DNA of 64,000 bases from NCBI GenBank assembly GCA_947652605.1, contig OX393576.1, positions 12,674,575 to 12,738,574 of the forward strand, read 5' to 3'. The stretch comes from Elmis aenea (lineage: Eukaryota > Arthropoda > Insecta > Coleoptera > Elmidae). This document shows positions 44,271-55,441 of this stretch, in pieces (position 1 is the first letter of the stretch; each line of letters opens with the position of its first letter). The notes under the pieces were generated by a model. The model made no database searches. It was not told the origin of the DNA and saw only the letters and a list, made by a program, of their open reading frames with translations. The translations under genes and the position numbers were made by a program.

Positions 44271-45168
44271 TAGGGATTCTGAGTCTCGACAATTTTTAAA
44301 GTCCCGGGACTCGAGACTTTTTTTATCAAAGTCCCGGGAATTCCCGGGACTTCGAGACTTTTGCGAATTTTATTTACATACTAGAAAATGGTGGCATTAC
44401 CCGTCAAAAATGACAGAAGATTTTCTAAGGTGCAAGAAAAATGATGATATATTCATGTACTCAAAATTTATCGGCTATTTTGACTGTAAAAAATAAGTTT
44501 TCTTGACAGTGACATTGTTTCTGAAAGCACCCGCTATATATTTAAAATTGCTTCTTTGCACGTATCGTGATCGTGAATCGGTCGTGACAGTTGACAGTTG
44601 ACAGATTATTTTTTTTTTAAATTAAACCATATTCGCGGATTTTGTTTTTGAAGCATTTATTTTATAAATAAACTAATAAAGTATAGTAGTAGGAGTAGTT
44701 TTATAATTTTTACTTAAGTCTACATTTTACAGTAAATAAAGTATTTATTTCCAAGTAAATGCCCATTTTAAATAAACTTAACAAATTTCATTGAACTTAA
44801 AAACATAACAAGCATAATTAAAATATATTTTTACTAATAAACTTAACAATTATCCTTTAGCTTTAAAGCAAACAAGAAATAAACATAAACAATTAAATAT
44901 GGCAGGCAAAAAATTTAAATAAAGTTAAGTAAATACTGATTGTTAGTATAAACTATAAACATAAAAAATTATGAAACAAAATATTTTTGCTAAACTCATG
45001 GCAGTAAAATTTGTTTAAAAATAAGAAGTATAAAACATTAATTTCAGTGTTCTGTAACATTAAGTCTCGTCTCGAGTTTCGAACTAAATGTCCCAGGACT
45101 CGAGACTAAGAAAGTCCCGGGAATTCCCGGGACTTACGTCTCGGGAAATTCCCGGGACAGAATCCCTA
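44271..45168. mobile_element. hAT-type element with TCCCGGGA/CTCGAGAC arrays
   Basis: 898 bp with inverted ends TAGGGATTCTG and CAGAATCCCTA, flanked by the perfect 8-bp duplication CAAGATAC (44263-44270, 45169-45176). Both ends carry repeated AGTCCCGGGACT and CTCGAGACTT words. The AT-rich middle has no ORF. Confidence 0.93.
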
Positions 45169-45741
45169 CAAGATACCCCTATATTATACTAATTTGATAG
45201 ATATTTTTTTTCTCTTTTCAATGATTGGGTCACCTTAAAAATTAAGTTTATGCTAAGAGGCCGGAGAATATCGAAAATTTAAAAGAGCGTATTAGAGAAA
45301 TTACATCTGAAATGGTTGGGAATGTTATTAACGGGTTTAAAAACCGAGTTTATCATTGCCAAGCTGTTAATTGTTCACAGCTTGAACACTTATTGTAGAT
45401 TTTTTCAAAAAATTTTAGTTCTTATGATGTTTTTGTTAGAAATAAATACTAATCAATTAAAATAATTTTTGCGCTTTTCTCAAAAAGTAAGGATACTAAA
45501 ATTTTGCATTATTGTAAAGAGAAAAAAATTATCTATCAAATGAGTATAATATAGGAATATCTTTTCATTAAAAAAAAATTAAATTGTTTTTCATTGCGCT
45601 TTTGTTATTCGAAAAAATTGAATTTTAATTTTGTCTTATGGTGGAAAACCAAGTACCAAACAACTTTTATTCAAAACATTTTTTCCTAAAGTGGATATTT
45701 ACTGAGATATAAAGCACATTCCATACCTTTTGGACACACTA

Positions 45742-46668
45742 TACAGGGTGTTTGAAATTCGAGTTTAAGCATGGGGATCTCGCTTATTATAATAGCTAGA
45801 GTATAGGTTTAAATTTGGCAAAGTTGCTAAATTTGGTGCTCATTAATAATCCAAAAAGAAATTGGAAATATCTCAAAAGGTATCCGAAAAAATTAGGAAA
45901 AACTGGAAAATACGATTTTTGAAAATCGTCTATAACTCCTTTGGAGTATGAAATATTTTAAATGTGTAAAGACATTGCCCAAGCAACTTTTCAAGCCGAA
46001 TCGAATGGTGGTCACAAATTTTTTCTAGATCGATTCGTTTTTGTTTTATGACAACCAACTTTATTTTTTCTTATGGGAGCAATTTTTGCTATTTACATAA
46101 TCAAATAGCATTTATTTTTCTGAATCCATTGATGTATCATACATGGTATTTTACTTTTTCTTTCATTGTCAAATTTCAAAAAATACTTTTTAAACAATAA
46201 CCATTATAAATCAGGTTGGCCGGTCATTGTAGTTTATGATGTTTCCATGACAACCGATCAACAAACTAAAAGTTTTGAAGGCCTGTTAGTCGTAAAAATG
46301 AACTTTCATAACGAAGAAAAACGCGATATGCTGCTCATAACAAAAAACAAAGTTGGTTGTCTAAAACAAAAACGAATCGACTTAGGAAAAATTTGTGACC
46401 ACCATCCGATTCGGCTTAAAAAGTTGCTTGGGCAACGTTTTTACACATTTAAAATATTTCATACTCCAAAGGAGTTATAGACGATTTTCAAAAATCGTAT
46501 TTTCCAGTTTTTCCTAATTTTCTCGGATACCGTTTGAGATATTTCCAATTTCTCTTTGGATTATCAATAAGCATCGAATTTAACAACTTTGCCAAATTTA
46601 AACCTATACTTTAGCTATTATGATAAGCGAGATCCCTATGCTTAAACTCGAATTTCAAACACACTGTA
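45742..46668. mobile_element. Foldback element (arms about 320 bp)
   Basis: TACAGGGTGTTTGAAATTCG with an inverted right end, TA-flanked. Arms 45742-46063 and 46350-46668; the centre of about 285 bp is open in one plus-strand frame (46166-46480, 104 codons), which runs on into the right arm. No motif was recognised in that frame. Confidence 0.88.
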
Positions 46669-48485
46669 TAAAAATGTTTAAATGTTGCTCTTGTCTGTGA
46701 TGACAAAGTATCTATAAGTTTTCTACATTTTTCTTCAGATAGTGCGAAACTTCGGTAAAAATTTTTTTAGTTAATCGGGACTGTGACTACGTAGTACTTT
46801 AACGAACTGAATTAATGTACGTACATACGTGCTATTCCTTCTGATATGTTAGCATGAGTCAATTAGATGGCTACGTGTATAAAAAGGAAGATTTTTAATG
46901 AGAAAATTGCTCTTCCTCTTTTATTCTGTGAAGTGATATTTGTGCTCTTGTAACTGATGTTTGTTGAGACCGCAAGCCGGGTGCCACGAGTATTGGAAAA
47001 ATCTGTCAGCTATAACCTTCAGTTCAGTAAAGTTTTATGTTGTTCAGACTATACGGAAATTTATCTAACGCCATTGGTTCATAGATGAATCTACGTGAGC
47101 CGTGATGGAAAAGGTGGCGCTCTTTCGGAGGAACGCTATGGGTGTTTTTCAATTGTTTTTACAATTTTTTTTTTTAAACTTCCCAAGTTTTATTTGCAAT
47201 CTGCTTACGATGAAGCAATAAGCAAATTTGTCGACAATCTAACATGAGAAGGTCCAGTGTCCGGTGTCAGCAATTTGAACTTTTTTTTTGTATGTTTAAC
47301 GCGTTATGATTTTTTTATCATCAAAGAAGTCAATGATTACTAAGTTACTATAGAGTAGTGGCACAGAAATTGTGGTCCGCAGACATATTATGGCGTCAAC
47401 GGAGTAGCTATTTTCACAGGCAACCCTATTCTATGAAAAGGGTATACAAAAGGTGGTACTCCGTTCTAATAAATGTCTCGATAATGTTGGAAACTATGTA
47501 AAGAAGTAGTTTGGGGTATGGCGAATCTAATAAAAATTCAAAATAGATTCCTATTTTTTTCTTAACATCTAAACCGTACTTTCCGATTATGCCTCGTGTA
47601 ATAAAGTTTGTTAGGTCAGCCTCACCATGTACTTGCTGTATTTTGTTTGGTATTCCTGTCTGGTGTTTGATAGTCTAGCATAAATTACAAGCGGTGATCG
47701 AAAAGGTTTTCTTGAACACTACGATCAAGTTTTGACGTGCTATCCACAAAATTAAAACAATAGAGTGCCAATACCAAAATCACAAACGATTTAGATTTTT
47801 TTGTTTTGGTAGAACCAATTAATAACCAGTAGGTATTTGTTTTAAAAACATTAACAAGGTCTGTTGCTACAAAACTGATAAACTCTGTAAATTTAACATT
47901 CACTTCATAAGAAATATTGTCAAACGATAATATTGAACATTTTTAGTTTCGTAAAAAAAGTGTTTACCTTAAATTACAGCAAAAATTAAAATTTAAGTCG
48001 CATGCGATTGAACATGAAACGCGTGCTGAATAACAAATTCCCTAGCTTCTGCAGATATTTTGCAATAAACATCGGCAACCGGAAAAGTAAATCCCTAAGA
48101 AACTGAATTTACGCGAACTGAATATGATTAAAACTAAAAATGAATGAAATGAATTTCCACTGATTTAATAAGTGAAGTTTTGGAAATTTTGATACGTCCC
48201 ATTAACGAACCGAATTATAACTTATCCTTGACATAAATATGCTTAATTTTCTATGCCAAGCAATGTGACACATATTCTGAACAAAAATTTTGCGCGGTGC
48301 TAAGAAAACTGATTAGAATTTAGAATATAATTAACATGATAGAAGTGTCCAATTAGTGCTTTGGAGACAGATGATACATATCTATATTGTTTTGTATGCT
48401 ACGCGAAATTTAGTTTCAGTGCCTTTCTTATATCTAATTTTAATTTTGTTGTTTTTACGACCACTATTGTAAATAACTATTACTG
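46669..48485. other. No gene seen
   Basis: No motif in any frame. TGTATAAAAAGG at 46877 looks like a TATA box but no ORF or splice-site pattern follows. Confidence 0.5.
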
Positions 48486-49677
48486 TACAGTGTGGTCTAT
48501 TTTCGATGCCCATACAGGGTATCTCGGTTATTATCAGAGATAGAAAAAAAGTAAATACATAAACTCGATTTATTTTTTCGAGAGAAATTTATTGCCGTAA
48601 ACAGATTTTTAATATCTTTTTTAATTTTCGAAATATAGCCAAAAACCGATTTTTGGCACTTTTCAAAAATGTTAAATATCTCGTTTAAACGAGAAGATAG
48701 AAAAAAACTTTCAAAACATTTTTCGCATGATTTTTTGTGCTTAATAAGATAGCGATGTTCAATTGTTTTTTACTCATATTAATGCCGATATATTACACCT
48801 AACTTTCTTATTTTAAATGGCAACCATAGGCAAATTATATATTTTTGAAAAGCGCAAAAAATAAGCTTTCGATTCATGTCAAAGCCAATTATGGTTGTAA
48901 TTTAAAATAAGAAAGTTAGGTGTAATATATCAATATTTGTATGAGTAAAAAAAGATTGAACATCGCCATCTTATTAAGGACGAAAAACCATGCAAAAAAT
49001 GTCTTTAAAGTTTTTTTCTATCTTCTCGTTTAAACGAGATATTTAACATTTTTGAAAAGAGCCAAAAATGGTGTTGGCTTAATTTCGAGTATCAAAAAAG
49101 ACATCAAAAATGTTAAATAAATATCTCGCTTAAACGAAAAGATAGAGAAAAACTTTAAAGACATTTTTTGCATGGTTTTTTGTCCTTAATAAGATGGCGA
49201 TGTTCAATTTTTTTTTACTCATACAAATATTGATATATTACACCTAACTTTCTTATTTTAAATGACAACCATAGTTGGCTTTGACATGAATTGAAAGCTT
49301 ATTTTTTGCGCTTTTCAAAAATATATAATTTCCCTATGGTTGCCATTTAAAATAAGAAAGTTAGGTGCAATATATCGGCATTGATATAAGTAAAAAACAA
49401 TTGAACATCGCTATCTTATTAAGCACAAAAAATCATGCGAAAAATGTCTTTAAAGTTTTTTTCTATCTTCTCGTTTAAACGAGATATTTAACATTTTTGA
49501 AAAGTGCCAAAAATCGGTTTTTGGCTATATTTCGAAAATTAAAAAAGATATCAAAAATCTGTTTACGGCAATAAATTTCTCTCGAAAAAATAAATCGAGT
49601 TTATGTATTTAGTTTTTTTCTATCTCTGATAATAACCGAGATACCCTGTATGGGCATCGAAAATAGACCACCCTGTA
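48486..49677. mobile_element. Palindrome of palindromes (foldback)
   Basis: TACAG-ended, TA-flanked, 1.19 kb. The halves meet near 49080 with almost no spacer and match for about 590 bp. Each half is itself an inverted repeat (48690-48850 against 48890-49070 on the left; the mirror pair on the right), so one block of roughly 170 bp appears four times in alternating orientation. Confidence 0.9.
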
Positions 49678-49972
49678 CAGCCTGCATGCATAGTAAGTGG
49701 ATATTTACGCCCGGCAAGCAAAAAGCACACTATTCTAGAAATATCAAAGTAGACTTACATCAAACTTGACTGTTAACAGCGTACGTACAAGTGTTTATTA
49801 TTAGACAATGAACCGATAAAATCGTATGTATTATGTGATCGTAGAAAAAGTATGCTATATAACACGAGTAGTAAAGCAATTACGCACTCGTGGAAATATG
49901 CTCGTGCGTAATATGCTTCTTACAACTCTTGTTATGTAATATACTGTATCATACAACCATTACTAATTTTTC

Positions 49973-50605
49973 ATCACATAGCAATTTCAATGGTGAAACT
50001 TTAAATAATTATTTAAGAAAAAAAGTGCATAGTATTTTTGTAGAGAAAAAACTCTGTATCCAGAAACGTAATCAATATTAATTTTTAGTTTTCCAATAAC
50101 TGAAAATTAAGCAAATTATAAAATGCGTTTTGTCAAAAATCTGTAGTGCCTTGGAATTTTGTTGTGACAACTGCTCATCCTAATGTCACTTGTACTGTCA
50201 CTTTGAAGCGAAGTTTATTCTTAATTATTCCTTATATTTTATCAAACATTTTGTTTTTTAATTAGTTATGTTTTTATTCCAAGAAATACTAAAAATAATA
50301 GGAGTAATTAAGAATAAACTTCGTGTCAAAGTGACAGTATAAGCGACATTGGGCTGGGCAGTTGTTATAGCATAATTCCAAGGCAGTACAGATTTTTGAC
50401 AAAACGCGTTTTGTAATTTGCTTAATTTTCAGTTATTGGAAAACTAAAAATTAATATTGATTACATTTCTGGATACAGAGTTTTTTTCTCTACAAAAAAA
50501 CCCATTTGCGTTTTGTTTCTAAAACAATTAGTGGAGATAATATACGACTTTTAAAATTTCACCATTGAAATTGCTATGTTGCGTGATCCAAGTCTACACC
50601 CTGTA
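49973..50605. mobile_element. Foldback element, left tip lost
   Basis: The right end is CTACACCCTGTA. Arms 49973-50235 and 50305-50605 share AGCAATTTCAATGGTGAAA, CAATATTAATTTTTAGTTTT and TTGTGACAACTGC-type blocks. The left outer tip does not match, so it has been lost. A half copy with the intact tip is at 57723-57960. Confidence 0.8.
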
Positions 50606-50792
50606 TATATTTTTTCTGATTGAACGCCATTAACGTTACTCATGATAAGCTGGAGTTTCTGGCACACTGTAAAACATTGTAAAGGGTTGCCCAAAAGTCG
50701 CGCTCCCATTTAAAAAATCCCAAGTAAATTTCATAACTATAAAATTTTTTGTAGTTTTAAATATCATCATTACAACCCTTGGCAATTTGTTA

Positions 50793-51110
50793 TGGAGAAA
50801 TATAGCACGGCTCAACGAACCAAAATTGTAGAATTTTAAATTGAAAATGGACGGCCCATTGTGCGCATACAAAGAGCATGTATGGGCTATTATCAATTAA
50901 GGACCGCCCTCTACATCGGTAATTATTAGTTTAATACTCGTACATCGTTTCCAACAACAGGGCTTTGTGGTCGAGCTGCCACGAGTTGGGAGACCATGTT
51001 CCATGCGAACTTCGGAAAATAGGAATCTTGTTGAGCATGGCATTCAGCAAGATGCAACAATATCCACTAGACGCTGTTCCCGTAGCTTGATATTCCCAGA
51101 AAGTTCTAAA
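50793..51110 (+). pseudogene. Transposase 5' fragment
   Basis: DNA-binding half of the transposase in the element above: KYSTAQRTKIVEF, a stop, ENGRPIVRIQRA, then VELPRVGRPCSMRTSENRNL in one open stretch (50967-51110) that breaks off at PESSK, where the inserted element begins. Only about 160 codons remain. Confidence 0.75.
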
Positions 51111-51884
51111 GGGGATTACACACGTAAAAGCATATTGCACAAAATACTTGTGTGACGTCAATATTGTGCTATTTTCAAAAATATTGGATAACAATATTGA
51201 GATTGACAAAATAAATTGCAAATAACTGTGTTAATTGCGCAATAACTTGAATATGTGTGTTCGCGTACGGCCGTTTCGCACAATATCTGCAGTTCATTTG
51301 TAGCCTGCATGTGGTAAACATGGAAAATCAAAAGGGCTTGATTTGATGTTAAAGTTACGCAACCTAGCAAGTAAAATCGGGAGGCGTGGGTTCGAATCCC
51401 GCGGCCGTCTGTCATCGTAGGGGTTTCAGGTGGTTTCCCCTACCTACTATAGGCAAATGCTGTGACAGTACTTCCACCTACCCTTACCTTACCCACCCTT
51501 TCCTTGTTCCCCGCCCCCTCCACCCGGACGCTAGTGACCTCAGTTGTCGAAGCGTCCCTAAACTCTCAATTAAAAAAAAAATAAAATAACAGTAGCTTAG
51601 AAGCTGCTCGAAGTGCATGAAAAATGTGATAGCAATGCAACTAGAGATACTCTTGTAAAAAAATTTATTCTTTATGAACGAATTGTCGTAAAGAAATAAG
51701 AAAAATTTGCGATTCCAAAAGAAGTGGAACATCAGCTGATGATGTGTACATACCACTACACTTGTACGATATCAAAATTAAAACATTGAGCGTGTGTATG
51801 CATTTATTGCACAAACGGTATTGCGCCATAATATTGTACAATACACAATACACATTGCACATATACTTGCACGTGTGTACCCCG
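51111..51884. mobile_element. Inserted element with TACACACG ends
   Basis: TAAAGGGGATTACACACGTA at the left pairs with TGCACGTGTGTACCCCGCTT at the right, continuing through GCATATTGCACA. TTGCACAAT-type words recur near both ends. It splits the transposase between PESSK and KDLHMSPYK, and itself contains the SINE. The end sequence is similar to that of 54118-55441. Confidence 0.75.
51340..51592 (+). mobile_element. tRNA-derived SINE
   Basis: The pol III B box GGTTCGAATCC (51389-51399) sits in a T-arm-like stem (GTGGG/CCCGC). Next come the central GGTTTCCCCTACC and AGGCAAATGCTG motif seen in many insect SINEs, a CT-rich body, AAGCGTCCCTAAACTCTC and an A-rich tail at 51571-51590. The A box is degraded, so the 5' boundary is uncertain. 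Confidence 0.8.
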
Positions 51885-52109
51885 CTTTACAGCGACTTTA
51901 AAAGGATTTGCACATGTCCCCATACAAGCTGCAATGGTAATCTTAAAGTGCACTCGGGTAGTTGCAATGTACCGACCACCATTTGTCCTAATATATGTAT
52001 TTAATATACTTTACGTCAAATGAATTTGAAGTTTGGTGGTTGTTTTAGTGCAAGAGATAAAGCCGATAGATAACCAGTGAAAAGAGACATGTTTGGAGAA
52101 AGCATATTT

Positions 52110-52375
52110 CAATGAAGGCAAATTTCAACTGACCAGCCAATTCTCTAGATTTAACCGCTTCAGATTTTTTTTTTGTGGTGCTACCGAAAGAATCGTGTGT
52201 ACATTATAAATTCCACAATACCCAGCATCTGAAGGAAAACATGAACATACATTTGTGCAATGGGACCCAACACGCTGACCAATGTCATGGAAAATGCACT
52301 TAAAAGGAAGGGCGCTTTTGAGGCTACACATTTGCGTAACTTCAAATTTTATAATCTAACTAAAAAAATTCCGAC
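52110..52375 (+). pseudogene. Transposase 3' fragment
   Basis: SPDL-type catalytic block (PANSLDLTASDFFF) and C-terminal helices (NVMENALKRKGAFEATHL) of the transposase split by the insertion. At least two frameshifts. Confidence 0.75.
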
Positions 52376-52491
52376 TTATTTGTCATATTCAGAAACTTTC
52401 TTCCAGAATATCATATAAAAAAATTATTCAGTTTTTAAACGGTAACGCGACTTTTGGGCCACTCTGCCAAAGCGTAGTTCAAGATTTTTTT

Positions 52492-52760
52492 AAAAACTTT
52501 GCAGCATTTTACTTTCAAAGGATGCGCGCATTGGTAAATAGAAGAATTTCGATTTTGTCTCTGAAGGTTTCATGGCCAACGCGATCGCAAAAATGACCTT
52601 TTTGTACAAATTTTTCAGTTTTTCCCCTATTTTTCCGAAGGAAATGGCCAGTGGCACGTATAACTCTGCAAAACATTTAGTTTTGATGTCCTTGATGCAA
52701 TAAACACAGCCTTAATCAAATTCTAGCGACAACGTATCGTGGCCCTTCATTGTTAGTTTT
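52492..52760. repeat. Dispersed repeat, copy 2
   Basis: Second copy of the 882-1150 repeat, same orientation. It begins about 25 bp after the right end of the mariner-like element, so it is an independent neighbour. Confidence 0.8.
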
Positions 52761-54116
52761 TAAAGAAAAATAAACTAATTGGGGGTGAGAATAATAAACA
52801 ACCTGCAAAAACACAATTTTTGAAATTGAAAAAGAAGTTTGACAAAAGTCGACAATAACAACAATATAAATGTTTTAATGTTAATGTTTTTCGTATTGTA
52901 CCTGGATAAAGTTATCATGTTTAAAATTAAAGGATTTTTAATTCTCCAACTGGTTTATTGACAAAAAATTAACACTTATTTAATTCGTTTATTGCTTTAA
53001 GAAGAATTTTGGTTGATAATACCGTTTATTTTAGTACTTTTAGCGCCATTTCATTGCTTTTGAATTACTGATTGCAGGCTGCCTTATCTCTCCCCGTTTT
53101 TAATTTCATCCTTTCAAAGAGAACCAAATTAAAACGTAATAAAATAGGCTCAGTTGTTAAAGGCTCACAAGATTGCGTTGATTAATTCCGACGGTGTGGA
53201 TTATACCCCATTTTTTATTTGATGAAGCTTTCAGAAGATATTTGGTGTTATTTAATTATGTAGATATACAATTATAATAGTAAATAACAGGAAAAATGCA
53301 TTACTGCAGGTTTAAATATTTACTTGGTTGCTTGTTTTATCGGGGGTAATACCATAAGAGTTTAAAATTTACCGGCCAAATTTTGTTTGACGCGAGTTGT
53401 TGCTTAGTAACAATTAACGAGAATAAATTGAAAAGCAATAACGAGTGTTACAAATAAAAATTTTGCCTGCTAAAATTTTTGCCTCGAATGGTATTTGCAG
53501 CGAAAATTCCATGAGTGATAAAAATTACCTATACAAATATTTATTTATTTATGCTTTCTTTGTTTGCAGTACCAAATCTCTTTGCCGACTCGCACATTTT
53601 TAAATATATTAGTTATTATTTAAATTAAAAGCTGTTCAATTCAGTTCAACCAATAAAACACACGTTGAAAACTTAACTTTTGACATTATTGTAAACGTTG
53701 CTATGGTGAAGTAAACAAAGATTTTAAAATTTTATTGCGTTGCCATGGTGAAATAAACAAAGATTCTAAAATTTTATTGCGTTGCCATGGTGAAGGTAAA
53801 CAAAAATTTATCCGATTGCAAATAGTAAGGTTCCTAATTATCCGCTAGCAAAAGTGATAAATCGTATGCATTTGCATTGGCATTAATGACAGTAGTGAAA
53901 TTATCGAAATAAAGCACGAAATATTATACAAATTTGAGGCTCAACATTATTTCAAAAAAATATTGTAAACAAAAAATTGGTACCTAATGGGTTAATTACT
54001 GCGTCCATATTTTATCATAAAAAATATATTATTGCTACATAAATAATTTTAATGCATGAGTGGTAATTATTAAGATATACAAAACAATATTATATAATAT
54101 CATACATTTTACACTC
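52761..54116. other. No gene seen; minisatellite inside
   Basis: AT-rich; the only ordered structure is the 42-bp minisatellite at 53697-53810. Confidence 0.5.
53697..53810. repeat. 42-bp minisatellite, 2.7 copies
   Basis: Starts at 53697, 53739 and 53781 with GTTGC(T/C)ATGGTGAA. The period is exactly 42 bp, with few substitutions and a truncated third copy. Confidence 0.9.
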
Positions 54117-54117
54117 T

Positions 54118-55441
54118 TAAGCTACGTACACACGCCTAGAGAACAGTCTCGCAAGTCGCAACTCGGTCTATAGACAGGGTGTTGCTGTGTGAACAGCTAG
54201 CTAGATCGGTGCCGCTAGATCGACCCTCGGCAAGTTTTGGTCTAGTTAGAGGGTCGTGTGAATACCTCAAATATTTGTCTCGTCACTCGCTCTAACCAGA
54301 TCCAAACGTTTGGAAATTTATGCTAGACTTCCCTATGCCTATGTCCGTGAAGATCGCCCTTCGTCACGATTTAAAAAACAACTACAGTACCTATAGAAAA
54401 TTTATACTGATATTGTGCGTATTTGTAAAGTAAAATTTTTATTTAAATAAATATATTGTATATGATTTTTTAATAATTATTTATGCGCTAATTACATGAA
54501 TACACATTTAAAACTATTTTCAAATAAAATGTAAACCAAACGAGCTTTATTTGCTATTTCTAAAGTAAATAAAAACTAAATATAGTTTTTTCGTATTTTT
54601 TTATTATTTTGAAGTGCACGTTTTTATGTTGTATCATAAAATAAATTAACGTTGTTGAGGTCATTTGCCAAATAGGTTTAAGATTTCAATACCAATTTTA
54701 ATGTTTTTATAGTAGGGTCCGACGTTTTTCACAAATAACTTTCTATTTTAATTTGAAAAAAGGCAATAAATCAACACTAAAGTTTTTAATCAAATAGTAA
54801 AAAAACGTAACATTGTCAAATGACAACTTCTAAAATGTTAGTATACCTACATCATTTTAAAATTGTAGCTTGTTCAAACCTCGGTAATAATTGTTCAAAT
54901 TGAGCATCTTTTTTAAAGTGTATCATAAAATAAATTATTGCTAAGGAGTTCAATTGCCAAATAGGTTTAAGTTTTCCATACCGATTTTCATATTTTTATA
55001 GTAGGGTCCGACCTTTTTCAAAAATAACATTCCATTTGAACTTGAACTAGCGCAATACATAATGATGAACTTTTTAAATAAATAGTTAAAAAAAACTTTG
55101 AGTTGTAATTCTGTGGTATACAATAATTTAATATTATAGTTTGCATAAACCCTATTATAATATAATCGTTTAATTCCCTATAATTTTAAATTCAAAATAA
55201 TACACGGCACTTTTCTCGAACTGGCATTTCGATAATGAATTGAACAGAGAGCAAATACCGAAGAGAGAGCAAACAGCGCAACACTCGTGTGAACACCCTG
55301 GCAAGTAGTTGCAGCTAGGGCTGAGGTGAGGGGTGTCCCGACGTCGCGGTCGAAACAAAAATTGCATTACGTGTGAACACGCGCTAGTTGAGTCTAGAGA
55401 CTTGAGTCGCAACTTTACTCTAGCGTGTGTACGTACCTTTA
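54118..55441. mobile_element. Inverted-repeat element with GTGTGAAC words
   Basis: Ends AAGCTACGTACACACGC and TCTAGCGTGTGTACGTACCT are inverted. GTGTGAACA, GTCGCAACT and TCTAGAC-type words recur in both subterminal regions. The middle contains two diverged direct copies of a 285-bp unit (54630-54910, 54918-55100) sharing TTGCCAAATAGGTTTAAG and TATAGTAGGGTCCGAC. No transposase. Confidence 0.85.

Larger units (their letters stand above)
50684..52465 (+). mobile_element. Mariner-like (DUF4817-type) transposon, decayed
   Basis: Inverted ends GTTGCCCAAAAGTCGCG (50687) and CGCGACTTTTGGGCCAC (to 52463). The plus strand carries the transposase in pieces: MEKYSTAQRTKIVEF, then ENGRPIVRIQRA (N-terminal helix-turn-helix), FVVELPRVGRPCSMRTSENR and QQDATISTRRCSRSL (second DNA-binding part), KDLHMSPYKLQ, PANSLDLTASDFFF with the catalytic Asp region, and NVMENALKRKGAFEATHL at the end. 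Stops, shifts and a 770-bp insertion inactivate it. Confidence 0.85.

Noticed and set aside
46877..46888. TATA box TGTATAAAAAGG as a promoter
   Set aside because: No coding exon, initiator or splice pattern follows; expected by chance in AT-rich DNA.
51386..51400. tRNA gene suggested by GGTTCGAATCC
   Set aside because: Only the B box and a T-arm-like stem are present; there is no acceptor stem, anticodon arm or clear A box, and the following body and A-rich tail show a SINE.
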